Positions 8,879 to 17,046 of a stretch of DNA of 64,000 bases are shown here, piece by piece (the first letter of the stretch is position 1; every line of letters starts with the position of its first letter). Origin of the DNA: Pseudomonas sp. HOU2 (GTDB lineage Bacteria > Pseudomonadota > Gammaproteobacteria > Pseudomonadales > Pseudomonadaceae); the NCBI RefSeq assembly GCF_040729435.1, contig NZ_CP160398.1:3658001-3722000 (forward strand), read 5' to 3'. The position numbers were made by a program, and so were the translations under genes. Below the pieces are notes generated by a model. That model was not told the origin of the DNA, searched no databases, and worked only from the letters and a program-made list of their open reading frames with translations.

Positions 8879-9171
8879 CCACTGACGCCGTGCGCCTTGC
8901 CGCGCTGGAACAGAGATTTGCCGTCTTTGAACACCGGCTGGGCGAGCTGGAAGACCGCCACGAAACCGTCCCGACCCGTGTCACGAAGCTGGAGCAGGGT
9001 TTCGAACACATGGCGGGCCAGCTGTCGGAACTCAACGCCGGCCAGCAGACGCTGACCGTTGCGGTGAATGACATCGGCGCCAAAGTTGGCCGCTTGCTGA
9101 CCATCCTGACGCTGGTTGGCGCCGTGCTGCAGATGGTCGTGCCGGCACTGCTGCGCGTGTGGTTCCCATGA
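8875..9171 (+). CDS. Coiled-coil membrane protein, holin candidate
   Basis: A 98-residue protein with a heptad-like charged region (about residues 8-70) and a single hydrophobic C-terminal segment, LLTILTLVGAVLQMVVPALL, ending near the terminus. It sits immediately before an SAR endolysin gene and overlaps both neighbours by four bases. Position argues for a holin or pinholin role, but the topology (long soluble part, one C-terminal helix) is not that of a classical holin, so a tail-associated or anti-holin role is possible. Confidence 0.5.
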   Translation: MTTDAVRLAALEQRFAVFEHRLGELEDRHETVPTRVTKLEQGFEHMAGQLSELNAGQQTLTVAVNDIGAKVGRLLTILTLVGAVLQMVVPALLRVWFP

Positions 9172-9701
9172 GCCTGCGCGGGCGGATAGCCGCCGGTTTG
9201 ATCGCGCTGGCCAGCACGCCGCTGGTGATCTTCCTGGGCACCTGGGAAGGCAACGGCCAGAACACCGTTTATGCGGACAAGCTCGCCGGCGGACTGCCCA
9301 CGGTTTGCAAAGGCATCACCCGGTTTACCAGCCCGTACCCGGTCGTCGTCGGCGACTACTGGTCGCCGGCCAAGTGCGCCGAGGTGGAGCAACTGGTGAT
9401 CCGCAAAGCGCAGCTGCAGCTTGCCGAGTGCATCACGAACCCGAACGTGGGCCAGAACACATTCGACGCCCTCACCAGTCATGGCCACAACTTCGGCGTG
9501 ACCAGCACCTGCGCCAGTCGATCGGTCGCGCTTATCAACGCCGGTCGCATTGCCGAGGGCTGCAAAGCCCTGGCATGGGCACCGGACGGCAAGACGCCGG
9601 TATGGGCCTTTGTGACTGACGCCAAGGGCCAGAAGCGCTTTGTGCCGGGCCTGCACAACCGCCGGCTGGCCGAATCCCGGCTGTGTGCGGAGGGCTTGTG
9701 A
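9168..9701 (+). CDS. SAR endolysin, lysozyme-type glycoside hydrolase
   Basis: The start at 9168 overlaps the preceding stop (ATGA). The 177-residue product has a weakly hydrophobic N-terminal signal-anchor-release segment (about residues 7-23) followed directly by the lysozyme triad: Glu27 in GTWEGN, Asp37 in YADKL and Thr45, with Cys47 next to it. This is the R21-type arrangement, in which the enzyme waits tethered to the inner membrane until depolarisation releases it into the periplasm. It cuts peptidoglycan glycan strands. The Rz/Rz1 genes follow at once, completing the lysis cassette. Confidence 0.87.
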   Translation: MSLRGRIAAGLIALASTPLVIFLGTWEGNGQNTVYADKLAGGLPTVCKGITRFTSPYPVVVGDYWSPAKCAEVEQLVIRKAQLQLAECITNPNVGQNTFDALTSHGHNFGVTSTCASRSVALINAGRIAEGCKALAWAPDGKTPVWAFVTDAKGQKRFVPGLHNRRLAESRLCAEGL

Positions 9702-10216
9702 TGCTGCGCGAAGCCTTGTTCCTGATCGTGCTGTGCCTGGTTGCCTGGATCGGTTTCGACGTACTCGAAGGCCAGCGCGACGAAGCCAGACGCGAGCGCG
9801 ACAGCGCGAAATGGGAGGCCAGCGGCCTGCGGGAAGCGGCACGCATCAGCGGTGAAATGCTCGCCGAGCGGGACGCGATCGACCAACGAAACACCAAGGA
9901 ATTGACCGATGCACGCATTGAAAACGAACGCCTGCGCCGCGCTGTTGGCGATGGTACTGGCCGGCTGTACGTCAGCGCCACCTGTCCCTCCGCCGGATCT
10001 TTGTCCGCCACCGCCGGCACCGCCCGCGTGGCTGATGCAGGACGCGCCGAACTCGCTGCAGACGCTCGACCGGATTATTTCACCCTCCGAGATCAACTCG
10101 CCAAAAGCCGGCAAATGATCGTCGGACTGCAGCAATACGCCCTTGGCGTTTGCCGGCGATCGTCGGCGCCCCAGGGCACCACTTTTCCCAACCTCAAAAA
10201 GAGCGATACCCCATGA
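9701..10216 (+). CDS. Rz-like inner-membrane spanin
   Basis: Starting at the ATG at 9701 (overlapping the endolysin stop by one base) gives 171 residues. An N-terminal membrane helix, LFLIVLCLVAWIGF, is followed by a long charged coiled coil (about residues 25-90). This is the layout of Rz i-spanins, which span the periplasm with Rz1 and fuse the two membranes at the last step of lysis. A second gene, the Rz1 lipoprotein, is nested inside it in the +1 frame. The last codons overlap the start of the next gene. Confidence 0.82.
   Translation: MLREALFLIVLCLVAWIGFDVLEGQRDEARRERDSAKWEASGLREAARISGEMLAERDAIDQRNTKELTDARIENERLRRAVGDGTGRLYVSATCPSAGSLSATAGTARVADAGRAELAADARPDYFTLRDQLAKSRQMIVGLQQYALGVCRRSSAPQGTTFPNLKKSDTP
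9909..10118 (+). CDS. Rz1-like outer-membrane spanin lipoprotein, nested in Rz
   Basis: A 69-residue product starting MHALKTNACA with a signal peptide and lipobox LAGC (Cys20), followed by a proline-rich stretch containing PPVPPPDLCPPPPAPP. Lipobox plus proline-rich body is diagnostic for Rz1 o-spanins. It lies entirely within the Rz gene in a different frame, the embedded architecture known from lambda-type and P2-type phages. Confidence 0.88.
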   Translation: MHALKTNACAALLAMVLAGCTSAPPVPPPDLCPPPPAPPAWLMQDAPNSLQTLDRIISPSEINSPKAGK

Positions 10217-10503
10217 GCCAGCAAAACACCGAAATCACCCTGGAAGTCGGCGAACAGGAATTCACTTTCAACCTGTCCCCGGCGGACGTGACCAAGTACT
10301 TCAACGCCCTGACCCAAACCAACAAGGTCGCCCCGGGCAACAACCTGTTGATGACCACCGTCAAGCAAGAGGAAAAGGCCACGCTGAAACCGCTGCTGGC
10401 CAACCCGGTGATGGTGATGCAGTTGGCCGGCGCGTTGTTGGAGGAATACGCGCCCAACGTTGAGGTGATCGTAAAAAAGCGCTCGAGCACGCTGAGCGCC
10501 TGA
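10213..10503 (+). CDS. Tail assembly chaperone, short form
   Basis: A 96-residue protein, MSQQNTEITLEVGEQEF onward, lying immediately upstream of the tape measure gene. That position, the length and the adjacent frameshift signal identify it as the equivalent of P2 E or lambda G. These proteins bind the tape measure during tail assembly. The stop at 10501-10503 is reached in the zero frame; a fraction of ribosomes is predicted to shift earlier and make the longer form. Confidence 0.8.
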   Translation: MSQQNTEITLEVGEQEFTFNLSPADVTKYFNALTQTNKVAPGNNLLMTTVKQEEKATLKPLLANPVMVMQLAGALLEEYAPNVEVIVKKRSSTLSA

Positions 10504-10667
10504 GCGAAAACGGCCTGGGCCAGCTGATGGCCCTGACGAACCGCTGGCTACCTGGTGTCGAACCCACGCCCGAGGCGATGGGGACGGCCAAGTGGCTGGA
10601 GGACGAACACTGGAGACGCATGGAATTTGCCGTGGCTAGCGGCATCGCCCTTGCGCTGAACGGGTAA
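10213..10667 (+). CDS. Tail assembly chaperone, long form made by -1 frameshift
   Basis: Residues 1-89 are shared with the short form. At A_AAA_AAG (10473-10479) a -1 shift opens a frame of 62 further codons ending at TAA 10665-10667, five bases before the tape measure start. The extension begins ALEHAERLSENGLG and contains WLPGVEPTPEAMGTAKW and HWRRMEFAVASG, so it reads as real protein, and it has no start codon of its own near the junction. The fusion is about 151 residues. P2 E+E' and lambda G-T are made the same way. Confidence 0.75.
10473..10479 (+). promoter_or_regulatory. Programmed -1 ribosomal frameshift site A_AAA_AAG
   Basis: The heptamer is in the correct phase (GTA AAA AAG) and is the same as the E. 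coli dnaX slippery site. An SD-like GAGGTG at 10462-10467 lies just upstream, as in dnaX. A hairpin with CGCTC/GAGCG arms starts directly after it, and a stronger one (GGGCCA/TGGCCC) is at 10517-10533. Confidence 0.75.
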
Positions 10668-10672
10668 CGACA

Positions 10673-12658
10673 TTGGCAGACCGTAGCGCCAGCCTGGCTT
10701 TCATTCTCAGCTTGCAGGACAAGGTCACCGCGCCCCTGGGCAAGGTGAAAATGGGTTTTGCCGAGCTTTCCGATCAAAGCGAAAAGCACATCAAGACGAT
10801 CGGCCTGGGCTTGGGCGGTCTGACGGCGGGCGTGGTCGCCATTCGCGAATCCATGGAACCGGCGCTGGAGGTCAATCGTGCCCTGGGCGATGTCCGATCG
10901 CTGGGCGTAGCCGAGGACGCGCTGTCGGCGCTCAACGCCAAATCACTGGAGTTCGCGGTGAACTACGGCGAGAACGCCAGGGACTTTGTGGCATCGGCGT
11001 ACCTGATCGAGGGCGCCATTAAGGGTCTTGCCGGCAACCAGCTGGCGACCTTCACCAACACCAGCAACCTGCTGGCCAAGGCCACCAAGACCGACGCCGA
11101 AACCATGGGCGAATACGTCGGCACGCTCTACAACCTGCAGAAATCCCAAGCCGATGCGATGGGGAAGGGCGCGTGGGTCGAAAAGCTCGGCGGCCAGACG
11201 GCGCTGGCGGTGCAGCTGTTCCGCACCAGCGGCGCAGCCATGAAAGACGCCTTCAAGGAAGCCGGGGCGATCGCCACGACTTCCGGCGTCGACCTGGCTG
11301 AACAGATGGCGGTGATCGGCACGCTGAGCAGCACCATGGAAGGCGGCGACGCCGGCGGACGGTACAAGGCGTTTTTCGAAAACATCGGCGCCGCCTCCGA
11401 AAAGCTCGGCATGAAGTTCACCGACCAGCAGGGCAAGTTGCTGCCGATGATGACCATCCTGGACAAGCTTCAAGGCAAGTTCGGCGACCTCACCAGCGCG
11501 TCGGCCGGGGCCAAGCTGATGGAAGCCTTCGGCGGCGAAGGTGCCCAGGTGATCGGTGCGCTGGCCAAGGACACCGATCGGCTGCGCAACGGCATCGAGC
11601 AACTGGGCAAGGTGCGCGGGCTGGAGAACGCCGAGCAGATGGCGCGGGCGATGGTTGACCCGTGGCAACAGTGGGCGTCCCTGGTTGAAGTCATGCGAGT
11701 AGTTTTCGGCCAGGTGCTGATCCCGGTGCTGTCGCCGTTTATGGCCAAGATGGTGGACATCGGCAAAACGCTGGTGCGCTGGTCGCAGCTGTTCCCGAAC
11801 ATCACCCGGGTGATCGGCATCACCGCGCTGACGATCATGGGCATCGTCGCCGCGATGTCGGCGCTGACCATGGTAGTGGGCATTGCCCGCATGACCTGGT
11901 TGGGAATGCTGACGGTCTGGAAAGTCTTCCAACTGATGGGGCTGCGCACCGTCGCGGTGTTCATCCTGCAGAAGCTGGCCATCCTGGCTTACGTCGCCGT
12001 GATCTACACGCTGAGCGCCGGCCTGGCGCTGATTCGCGGCGCCATGATGCTGTGGCAGGGCGCGATCTGGCTGGTCAACGCGGCTCTGTTGGCCAACCCG
12101 GTGGTGTGGGTCGTGGTCGGGATCGTCGCCCTGGTGGCGGTCATTGCGGCGGCGGTCTACTTCTGGAAGGAGTGGACGAGCGCCCTGATGAACACGGCCG
12201 CGTTCCAGTTCGTCGCCGACAAGCTCCAGAAACTGTCCGACTGGTTTAACTCCATGGGCGGCTGGTCGGGCATGGCCAAGGCCGCGTGGGACAGCATCGT
12301 CGGCATTTTTACCAAGGCCGTTAACGGCGTGATCGAGCTGCTGAACAGCATCCCGGGCGTGAACATCGAAACGCGCTTCGGCGGTATGCCCGAGGTGCCA
12401 GGCGTCGACGCCGCTGCCAGCGCTTCCGACACCGCCAACGCTGCGCAGAAAGCCCAACAAACCATCAACGCGGCCATTCCAAGCCTGTCGCCGGCGCGCC
12501 CGTCGGCGGTGCCGCCGGGTGGCCTGCTAACCAGCATCCAGAACAACAACAGCAGCCAGAACAAGGGCACGCATGTGGAGAACGTGAACATTCACACCGG
12601 CAAGCAGATGACGCCGCTGGAGATGGAAAACATGGTTGCGATGGCGGTAGGCGGATGA
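10673..12658 (+). CDS. Tail tape measure protein
   Basis: A 661-residue protein with a TTG start at 10673. The N-terminal region (SLAFILSLQDKVTAPLGKV) and central TP901-like helical domain are followed by several hydrophobic helices at about residues 375-500, including ITALTIMGIVAAMSALTMVV and VVWVVVGIVALVAVIAAAV, then a soluble tail. Tape measures set tail length and can be injected to form a channel. It follows the frameshifting chaperone gene, as expected. Confidence 0.9.
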   Translation: MADRSASLAFILSLQDKVTAPLGKVKMGFAELSDQSEKHIKTIGLGLGGLTAGVVAIRESMEPALEVNRALGDVRSLGVAEDALSALNAKSLEFAVNYGENARDFVASAYLIEGAIKGLAGNQLATFTNTSNLLAKATKTDAETMGEYVGTLYNLQKSQADAMGKGAWVEKLGGQTALAVQLFRTSGAAMKDAFKEAGAIATTSGVDLAEQMAVIGTLSSTMEGGDAGGRYKAFFENIGAASEKLGMKFTDQQGKLLPMMTILDKLQGKFGDLTSASAGAKLMEAFGGEGAQVIGALAKDTDRLRNGIEQLGKVRGLENAEQMARAMVDPWQQWASLVEVMRVVFGQVLIPVLSPFMAKMVDIGKTLVRWSQLFPNITRVIGITALTIMGIVAAMSALTMVVGIARMTWLGMLTVWKVFQLMGLRTVAVFILQKLAILAYVAVIYTLSAGLALIRGAMMLWQGAIWLVNAALLANPVVWVVVGIVALVAVIAAAVYFWKEWTSALMNTAAFQFVADKLQKLSDWFNSMGGWSGMAKAAWDSIVGIFTKAVNGVIELLNSIPGVNIETRFGGMPEVPGVDAAASASDTANAAQKAQQTINAAIPSLSPARPSAVPPGGLLTSIQNNNSSQNKGTHVENVNIHTGKQMTPLEMENMVAMAVGG

Positions 12659-12972
12659 GCGAGTACGTGGATCTGCTCATCGTCGACAACGACCTGGCGC
12701 TGGATCTGTCGCACCAGCCGCTGCTGGTCGACGACCGTGCCTGTATTGCCCAGGACATCGCCCACATGATCCGCGACAGCGGGCTGTTGGTGACGCTGGT
12801 GGCCGAACGCGATCGCCTGCGTCAACGCGATTGCATCCAGCAGATGGAACTGCTGGTTGAAGAAGACGTGCGCCTGGTGCCGGGAACGGCGCGTATCACC
12901 GAGCAGGCGGCAGGTGTGTATCTGGTGACCGCCAAAACCATCAAATTCGGATCGATTGAGGTAAGTCTGTGA
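12655..12972 (+). CDS. Baseplate wedge protein (DUF2590 family)
   Basis: A 105-residue protein, MSEYVDLLIVDNDLALD onward, with the gp25/gpW-like sequence CIAQDIAHMIRDSGLL. It overlaps the tape measure stop and the next start by four bases each. DUF2590 proteins take the place of P2 gpW in HP1-type phages and connect the inner baseplate to the wedge. Confidence 0.82.
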   Translation: MSEYVDLLIVDNDLALDLSHQPLLVDDRACIAQDIAHMIRDSGLLVTLVAERDRLRQRDCIQQMELLVEEDVRLVPGTARITEQAAGVYLVTAKTIKFGSIEVSL

Positions 12973-14141
12973 GCGTCGATTTCAAAAAGGTGATCGCCGA
13001 TACCGGCATTCCGACCACCGAGGCGGGGCTAAAGGCCGCATGGGAAAAAGAGGTTGAAGCCCAGGGCGCGAAAGTCGCCAACACCAGCAGCTATTCCCCA
13101 TTCTGGCGAGTGATGACCGCACTGGTGACCAAGCCGGTTTTGTGGCTTCTGGATTTCCTGTGCCTGACCGTGCTGCCCAACTTCTTTGTGAAAACGGCGG
13201 TCGACGCCTGGCTGGACACGCTGGCATGGGCGGTCAACGTCGAGCGCAAGGGCGCGACCAAGGCAAAGGGCAAATTGCTGTTCACCCGGGCCATTCCGGA
13301 CGGCGTGCTGCAGTTGGAAAAGGGGATCGTGGTGCAGTCTGCCGCGATCAATGGCAACGTCTACAAACTGGTTACCACGGCGTCGGCGACGTTCCAGCAG
13401 GGCCAGCTGCAGTTGGACGTTCCCGTGGAGGCAGTCGAGGCCGGCAGTGGCTTCAACCTGGCGCCGGGGTACTACGCGATCCTGCCGGTGCCGATCCCTG
13501 GCATAGTCCAGGTGGTGAACAAAGACGGTTGGCTGGAATCCCCAGGTGCAGATCCGGAACCCAACGACCAGTTGCGTCTGCGCGTGCGTAACCAGTTCTC
13601 GGCGGTCAACCAGTGGCACACCGACGCGGTGTATCGCGCCATGATTTCCGCCTTCCCGGGCGTGCGGCCGGATGGTGTGTATTTCGAACACGGCGCGCCC
13701 CGTGGCCCGGGCAGTGCCAATGCCTACATCCTGTTCGATGCGGGTGTGCCGGCGGACGCCTACCTGCAGCAGATCAATGCGCACATCCGCGACCAAGGCA
13801 ACCATGGCCACGGCGACGATCTGATGGCCATGGTCATGCCCGAAGTCCCGGCGACCGTGACGCTGTGGCTGTGGCCCAAGCCCAACTTAGGCGCCGAGCG
13901 GATCGCTGCCCTGGTGAAAGAGGTGGAATTGTTCGTGCGCGCAGCTTTTCGAGAAAGCACCGCGACGGACTACCAGCCGACGCTGACCTATCCGCAATCA
14001 CGTTTCAGCTACAGCCGGCTCAGTGAAGAGATTCACCAGCAGTTCGAGGACATCGCGTCCCTGCGGTTTCTACCCGGTCAGGACATCATCAGCGGGCTGA
14101 ACATTCCACGCCTGGGCCAGTTGAAGGTGACGGCGCAATGA
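12969..14141 (+). CDS. Baseplate assembly protein J family (gp47-like)
   Basis: A 390-residue protein with GTG start at 12969. The order of features follows the gpJ family: an N-terminal helix-rich portion with WLDTLAWAVNVERKGATKAKG, a beta-domain containing GSGFNLAPGYYAILPVPIPG, the conserved EPNDQLRLRVRNQF and a C-terminal region with FREST and LPGQDIISG. It forms the periphery of the baseplate wedge. Confidence 0.92.
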   Translation: MSVDFKKVIADTGIPTTEAGLKAAWEKEVEAQGAKVANTSSYSPFWRVMTALVTKPVLWLLDFLCLTVLPNFFVKTAVDAWLDTLAWAVNVERKGATKAKGKLLFTRAIPDGVLQLEKGIVVQSAAINGNVYKLVTTASATFQQGQLQLDVPVEAVEAGSGFNLAPGYYAILPVPIPGIVQVVNKDGWLESPGADPEPNDQLRLRVRNQFSAVNQWHTDAVYRAMISAFPGVRPDGVYFEHGAPRGPGSANAYILFDAGVPADAYLQQINAHIRDQGNHGHGDDLMAMVMPEVPATVTLWLWPKPNLGAERIAALVKEVELFVRAAFRESTATDYQPTLTYPQSRFSYSRLSEEIHQQFEDIASLRFLPGQDIISGLNIPRLGQLKVTAQ

Positions 14142-14662
14142 CCAAGCTCAAGTTGCCTTTCTGGCTCGGCGGCACCGAGCTGTCGAAGTTATTGGCCGCT
14201 GCACAGTCCTGGTGGGAAACCGTCACCAGCTGGCTGCGCTGGCCCTACCTGCAGATCGATCCCGACACCTGCCACCTGGCCATTCTGGAACTGTGGGCCT
14301 GGCAGCGTGACGTGACGCGCTTCACCGGTGAACCGGAAGCCCTGTTCCGCCTGCGCGTGAAATTCGCCTTCATCAACTCAGTGGACGCCGGCAGCACTGC
14401 CGGCATGAAGCGCATTTTCGAGCGCCTGGGCGTCGGCTATGTGGAGATCGAGGAACGCCAGCCCGGGCGTGACTGGGACGTGGTGCTGCTCAAGTTCAGC
14501 AACGCGCAGCTGTCCCTCAATCCGGAGTTGTTGCGTGTGCTGATCCAGCAGTACGGCCGCACCTGCCGGCGCTATGACTTCGTGACCATTACCCCCGTGG
14601 GCCTGCAAATCGGCCTGATCGACTTCAACGACGACCAGCAAACGCTGGTCGCCAGCCTGTAG
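14138..14662 (+). CDS. Tail protein I family baseplate component
   Basis: A 174-residue protein with the gpI-type core LAILELWAWQRDVTRFTGEP followed by LFRLRVKFAF and an AGMKRIFERLG segment. In P2, gpI and gpJ together build the wedge that carries the fibre. It overlaps gpJ by four bases and is followed nine bases later by the fibre gene. Confidence 0.88.
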   Translation: MTKLKLPFWLGGTELSKLLAAAQSWWETVTSWLRWPYLQIDPDTCHLAILELWAWQRDVTRFTGEPEALFRLRVKFAFINSVDAGSTAGMKRIFERLGVGYVEIEERQPGRDWDVVLLKFSNAQLSLNPELLRVLIQQYGRTCRRYDFVTITPVGLQIGLIDFNDDQQTLVASL

Positions 14663-14671
14663 GAGCGCACC

Positions 14672-16330
14672 GTGAGCGCCAGTATCACTTTGGCCGGCGA
14701 AAGCCAGATCGCCCTGAAACAAAGCCAGAAAAAGCCCCTGGTTGTGACGAAATTCATCTTCGCCAACGTGCCCGGGCTTGATCCCGAAACGCCGGTGGAT
14801 CGCGCCGCTGGCAAACCGCCGGCGGGCCAGATTGTCCAGGTCTACGACATCCCCGAGGAAAACCGGGGATTTGTGAATCCGAACCAAGTTGTCTACAGCG
14901 CCCAGCTCGGTTCCGACATCGGCGACTGGGACTTCAACTGGGTCGGCCTCGAGGACGCGGACGGCCTGCTGTTTGCCGTCTCCTACGTCCCGCTGCAGCA
15001 GAAGCGCAAGAACATCCCGCCGCTGCAGATCGGCAACAACGTCACGCGCAACTTTCTGGTGGCGTTCGACGGCGCCCAGGCGCTGACCGGCATCACCATC
15101 GATGCCAGTACCTGGCAGCATGACTTTACTGTGCGCCTGGCCGGGATCGATGAGCGCGAGCGCCTGAGCAATCGTGAAATGTACGGTCGTGCCTGTTTTT
15201 TCGGCAATGCACTGGCGTTTGGAAAGAGCGAAAACGGGTTTCAGTTGGGAGCCGGTACGGCGTACATCGAAGGCATTCGGGTGTCGATGACAACCCCATG
15301 GCCGTTCACCGGTGTCATTCCTGCCGGGACAATCACCCTCGACGTCTGCCTGGAGCGACAGCTGAACGATCGGGTGGCAACGTGGAAAGTCGTCTACGGC
15401 GAGAAGTCCGATTACACCGACTCGGCCGGCGTTCGCCATTACTGCGTGCCGATCGCCTTTTACACATCGCCAACGGCTTTCTGGGACGCCCGTCAGCCTG
15501 AATCAATCGCCGGGCCGCTGATTCAACACTTCGCGGCGCGTGATGGTGATTACGCGAACCTGCGCGCCCGGGGTACGACCAAAGAAGACGTGGATCTGGG
15601 CAACCTGCCCAACGCCAAGAGCGATGACCCGACCACCAACAGCAGCGAAATCCTTGCCACCACGGCCGCGTTGAACAAGCTGCAGAAGCAGGTCGACGAC
15701 TCGATGACCGGCATGGTGGCAGCGTTTGCAATGACTGCTGCCCCGCCGGGATGGCTGAAATGCAACGGTGCGGCGGTTTCGCGCACGGCCTATCCGCGGC
15801 TGTTTGGATGGTTAGGTACGCACTACGGCGCCGGCGACGGAACAACCACGTTCAACTTGCCCGATATGCGCGGCCTGTTCCCTCGCGGCTGGGACGACGG
15901 GCGCGGCCTCGACCCGGGCCGTGCGTTCGGCGTCTATCAGGACATGATGATCCATTCCCACGCGCACACCGCGTCTGCTGCAGCGGTGGGTGACCACCTT
16001 CACGCTGCTTGGACAGACGCCCAGGGCAACCACGTTCACCGAACCTGGACAGACGCCCAGGGCGCACACAACCACTCCGCGCCGAGTTCGCCAGGTATCG
16101 GCCAGGGCGCAGGCGGCCTCAACTCGGTACAGCAATCAGGTGGCGCTCACGAAACGTCCTGGGCTGGCGCGCACGCGCACAACATCGGTATGGACGCTGC
16201 CGGCCACCACGCCCACAACGTCGGCGTGGGTGGAGGTGGTGCGCACACCCACGGCATCACCGTCGCCGCCGCCGGCGGCACTGAAACCCGGCCTAGGAAC
16301 TTGGCCCTTTTCTACTGCATCAAGTATTGA
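14672..16330 (+). CDS. Tail fibre with collar domain
   Basis: A 552-residue protein from a GTG start. The N-terminal 150 residues match the phage tail-collar fibre family that attaches to the baseplate. The centre carries a collar domain, AAPPGWLKCNGAAVSRTAYP and FNLPDMRGLFPRGWDDGR. The C-terminal 130 residues are rich in HxH motifs (SHAHTAS, GNHVHRT, GAHNHSA, HAHNIG, HHAHNVG, AHTHGI), which in T4 gp12-type fibres bind metal ions along the trimer axis. It ends NLALFYCIKY, a common fibre C-terminus. This part is the likely host-range determinant. Confidence 0.9.
   Translation: MSASITLAGESQIALKQSQKKPLVVTKFIFANVPGLDPETPVDRAAGKPPAGQIVQVYDIPEENRGFVNPNQVVYSAQLGSDIGDWDFNWVGLEDADGLLFAVSYVPLQQKRKNIPPLQIGNNVTRNFLVAFDGAQALTGITIDASTWQHDFTVRLAGIDERERLSNREMYGRACFFGNALAFGKSENGFQLGAGTAYIEGIRVSMTTPWPFTGVIPAGTITLDVCLERQLNDRVATWKVVYGEKSDYTDSAGVRHYCVPIAFYTSPTAFWDARQPESIAGPLIQHFAARDGDYANLRARGTTKEDVDLGNLPNAKSDDPTTNSSEILATTAALNKLQKQVDDSMTGMVAAFAMTAAPPGWLKCNGAAVSRTAYPRLFGWLGTHYGAGDGTTTFNLPDMRGLFPRGWDDGRGLDPGRAFGVYQDMMIHSHAHTASAAAVGDHLHAAWTDAQGNHVHRTWTDAQGAHNHSAPSSPGIGQGAGGLNSVQQSGGAHETSWAGAHAHNIGMDAAGHHAHNVGVGGGGAHTHGITVAAAGGTETRPRNLALFYCIKY
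16010..16063 (+). repeat. Direct repeat within the fibre gene
   Basis: TGGACAGACGCCCAGGGC occurs at 16010-16027 and again, identical, at 16046-16063, a 36-base (12-codon) period. Each encodes WTDAQG followed by an HxH motif. Identical DNA in both copies points to recent duplication. Confidence 0.9.
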
Positions 16331-16338
16331 GATCGAGC

Positions 16339-17046
16339 ATGACCGAGAAAGTCGTCTATCAGACCAACCACCTGGGAATCCTGGTGGGCACAGTGACCGC
16401 TGACGAATCGCCGCTGGAGCCTGGCGTGTACATGATCCCGGGCGGCTGCGTAGAAACAGCGCCGCCGGCTATCCCTGAACATAAAGCCGCCTGGTGGAAT
16501 GGCAAAGCATGGCAGCTGGTGGACTACTTCGGCGGCGTGGTGGTGTACAGCACCGCGACCGGCGAGCCGCGCACGCTCGAAGGCTTCGAACCGGTGCCGG
16601 CAGGCTTCACCATGAAAAAGCCCGGGCCGAACCAGATCTGGAAGGGCAGCGAATGGGTTGATGACATCGATGCCGTGCTGACCGCACTTCGGGACAAAAA
16701 ACTGCAGGCGATCGCCACCGACTGCGCGGCGTACATCGCCGGCGGATTCAACTCCAGCGCCTTGGGCGAGGTGTACCGCTACAGCAGCGCGATTGATGAC
16801 CAGGTAAACCTGAACGGTCAGGTGTTGTTGGGGATGGACGACACCTACCCATGCTACGACGCCGACCAGGTGCTGGCCTTCAGACCGCACACGATCGCCC
16901 AACTGCAGAAGGTCAGTCATGACCTGGTGCGGTTTCGGCAGGCGGCGCAGCAACAGGCCGAGACGCTGCGTCAGGCGGTGGCCAGCGCGCTGAAAGACAA
17001 AGACCTCAAGGCGATGAAAGCCATCACCTGGACGCCGCCGGCATGA
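16339..17046 (+). CDS. Tail fibre assembly/accessory protein (DUF4376-like)
   Basis: The ATG at 16339 gives 235 residues. The C-terminal half, with KLQAIATDCAAYIAGGFNSS and the FRPHTIAQLQKVSHDL region, resembles the DUF4376 domain found at the end of proteins encoded next to fibre genes. The N-terminal half contains two tryptophan-rich segments, AAWWNGKAW and NQIWKGSEW. It probably helps fold or decorate the fibre, but the family has no settled function. Confidence 0.65.
   Translation: MTEKVVYQTNHLGILVGTVTADESPLEPGVYMIPGGCVETAPPAIPEHKAAWWNGKAWQLVDYFGGVVVYSTATGEPRTLEGFEPVPAGFTMKKPGPNQIWKGSEWVDDIDAVLTALRDKKLQAIATDCAAYIAGGFNSSALGEVYRYSSAIDDQVNLNGQVLLGMDDTYPCYDADQVLAFRPHTIAQLQKVSHDLVRFRQAAQQQAETLRQAVASALKDKDLKAMKAITWTPPA

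Noticed and set aside
10943..12460. 505-codon leftward frame opposite the tape measure gene
   Set aside because: Its composition is extremely rich in His, Gln, Asp and Arg with no domain, and it is fully covered by the tape measure gene.
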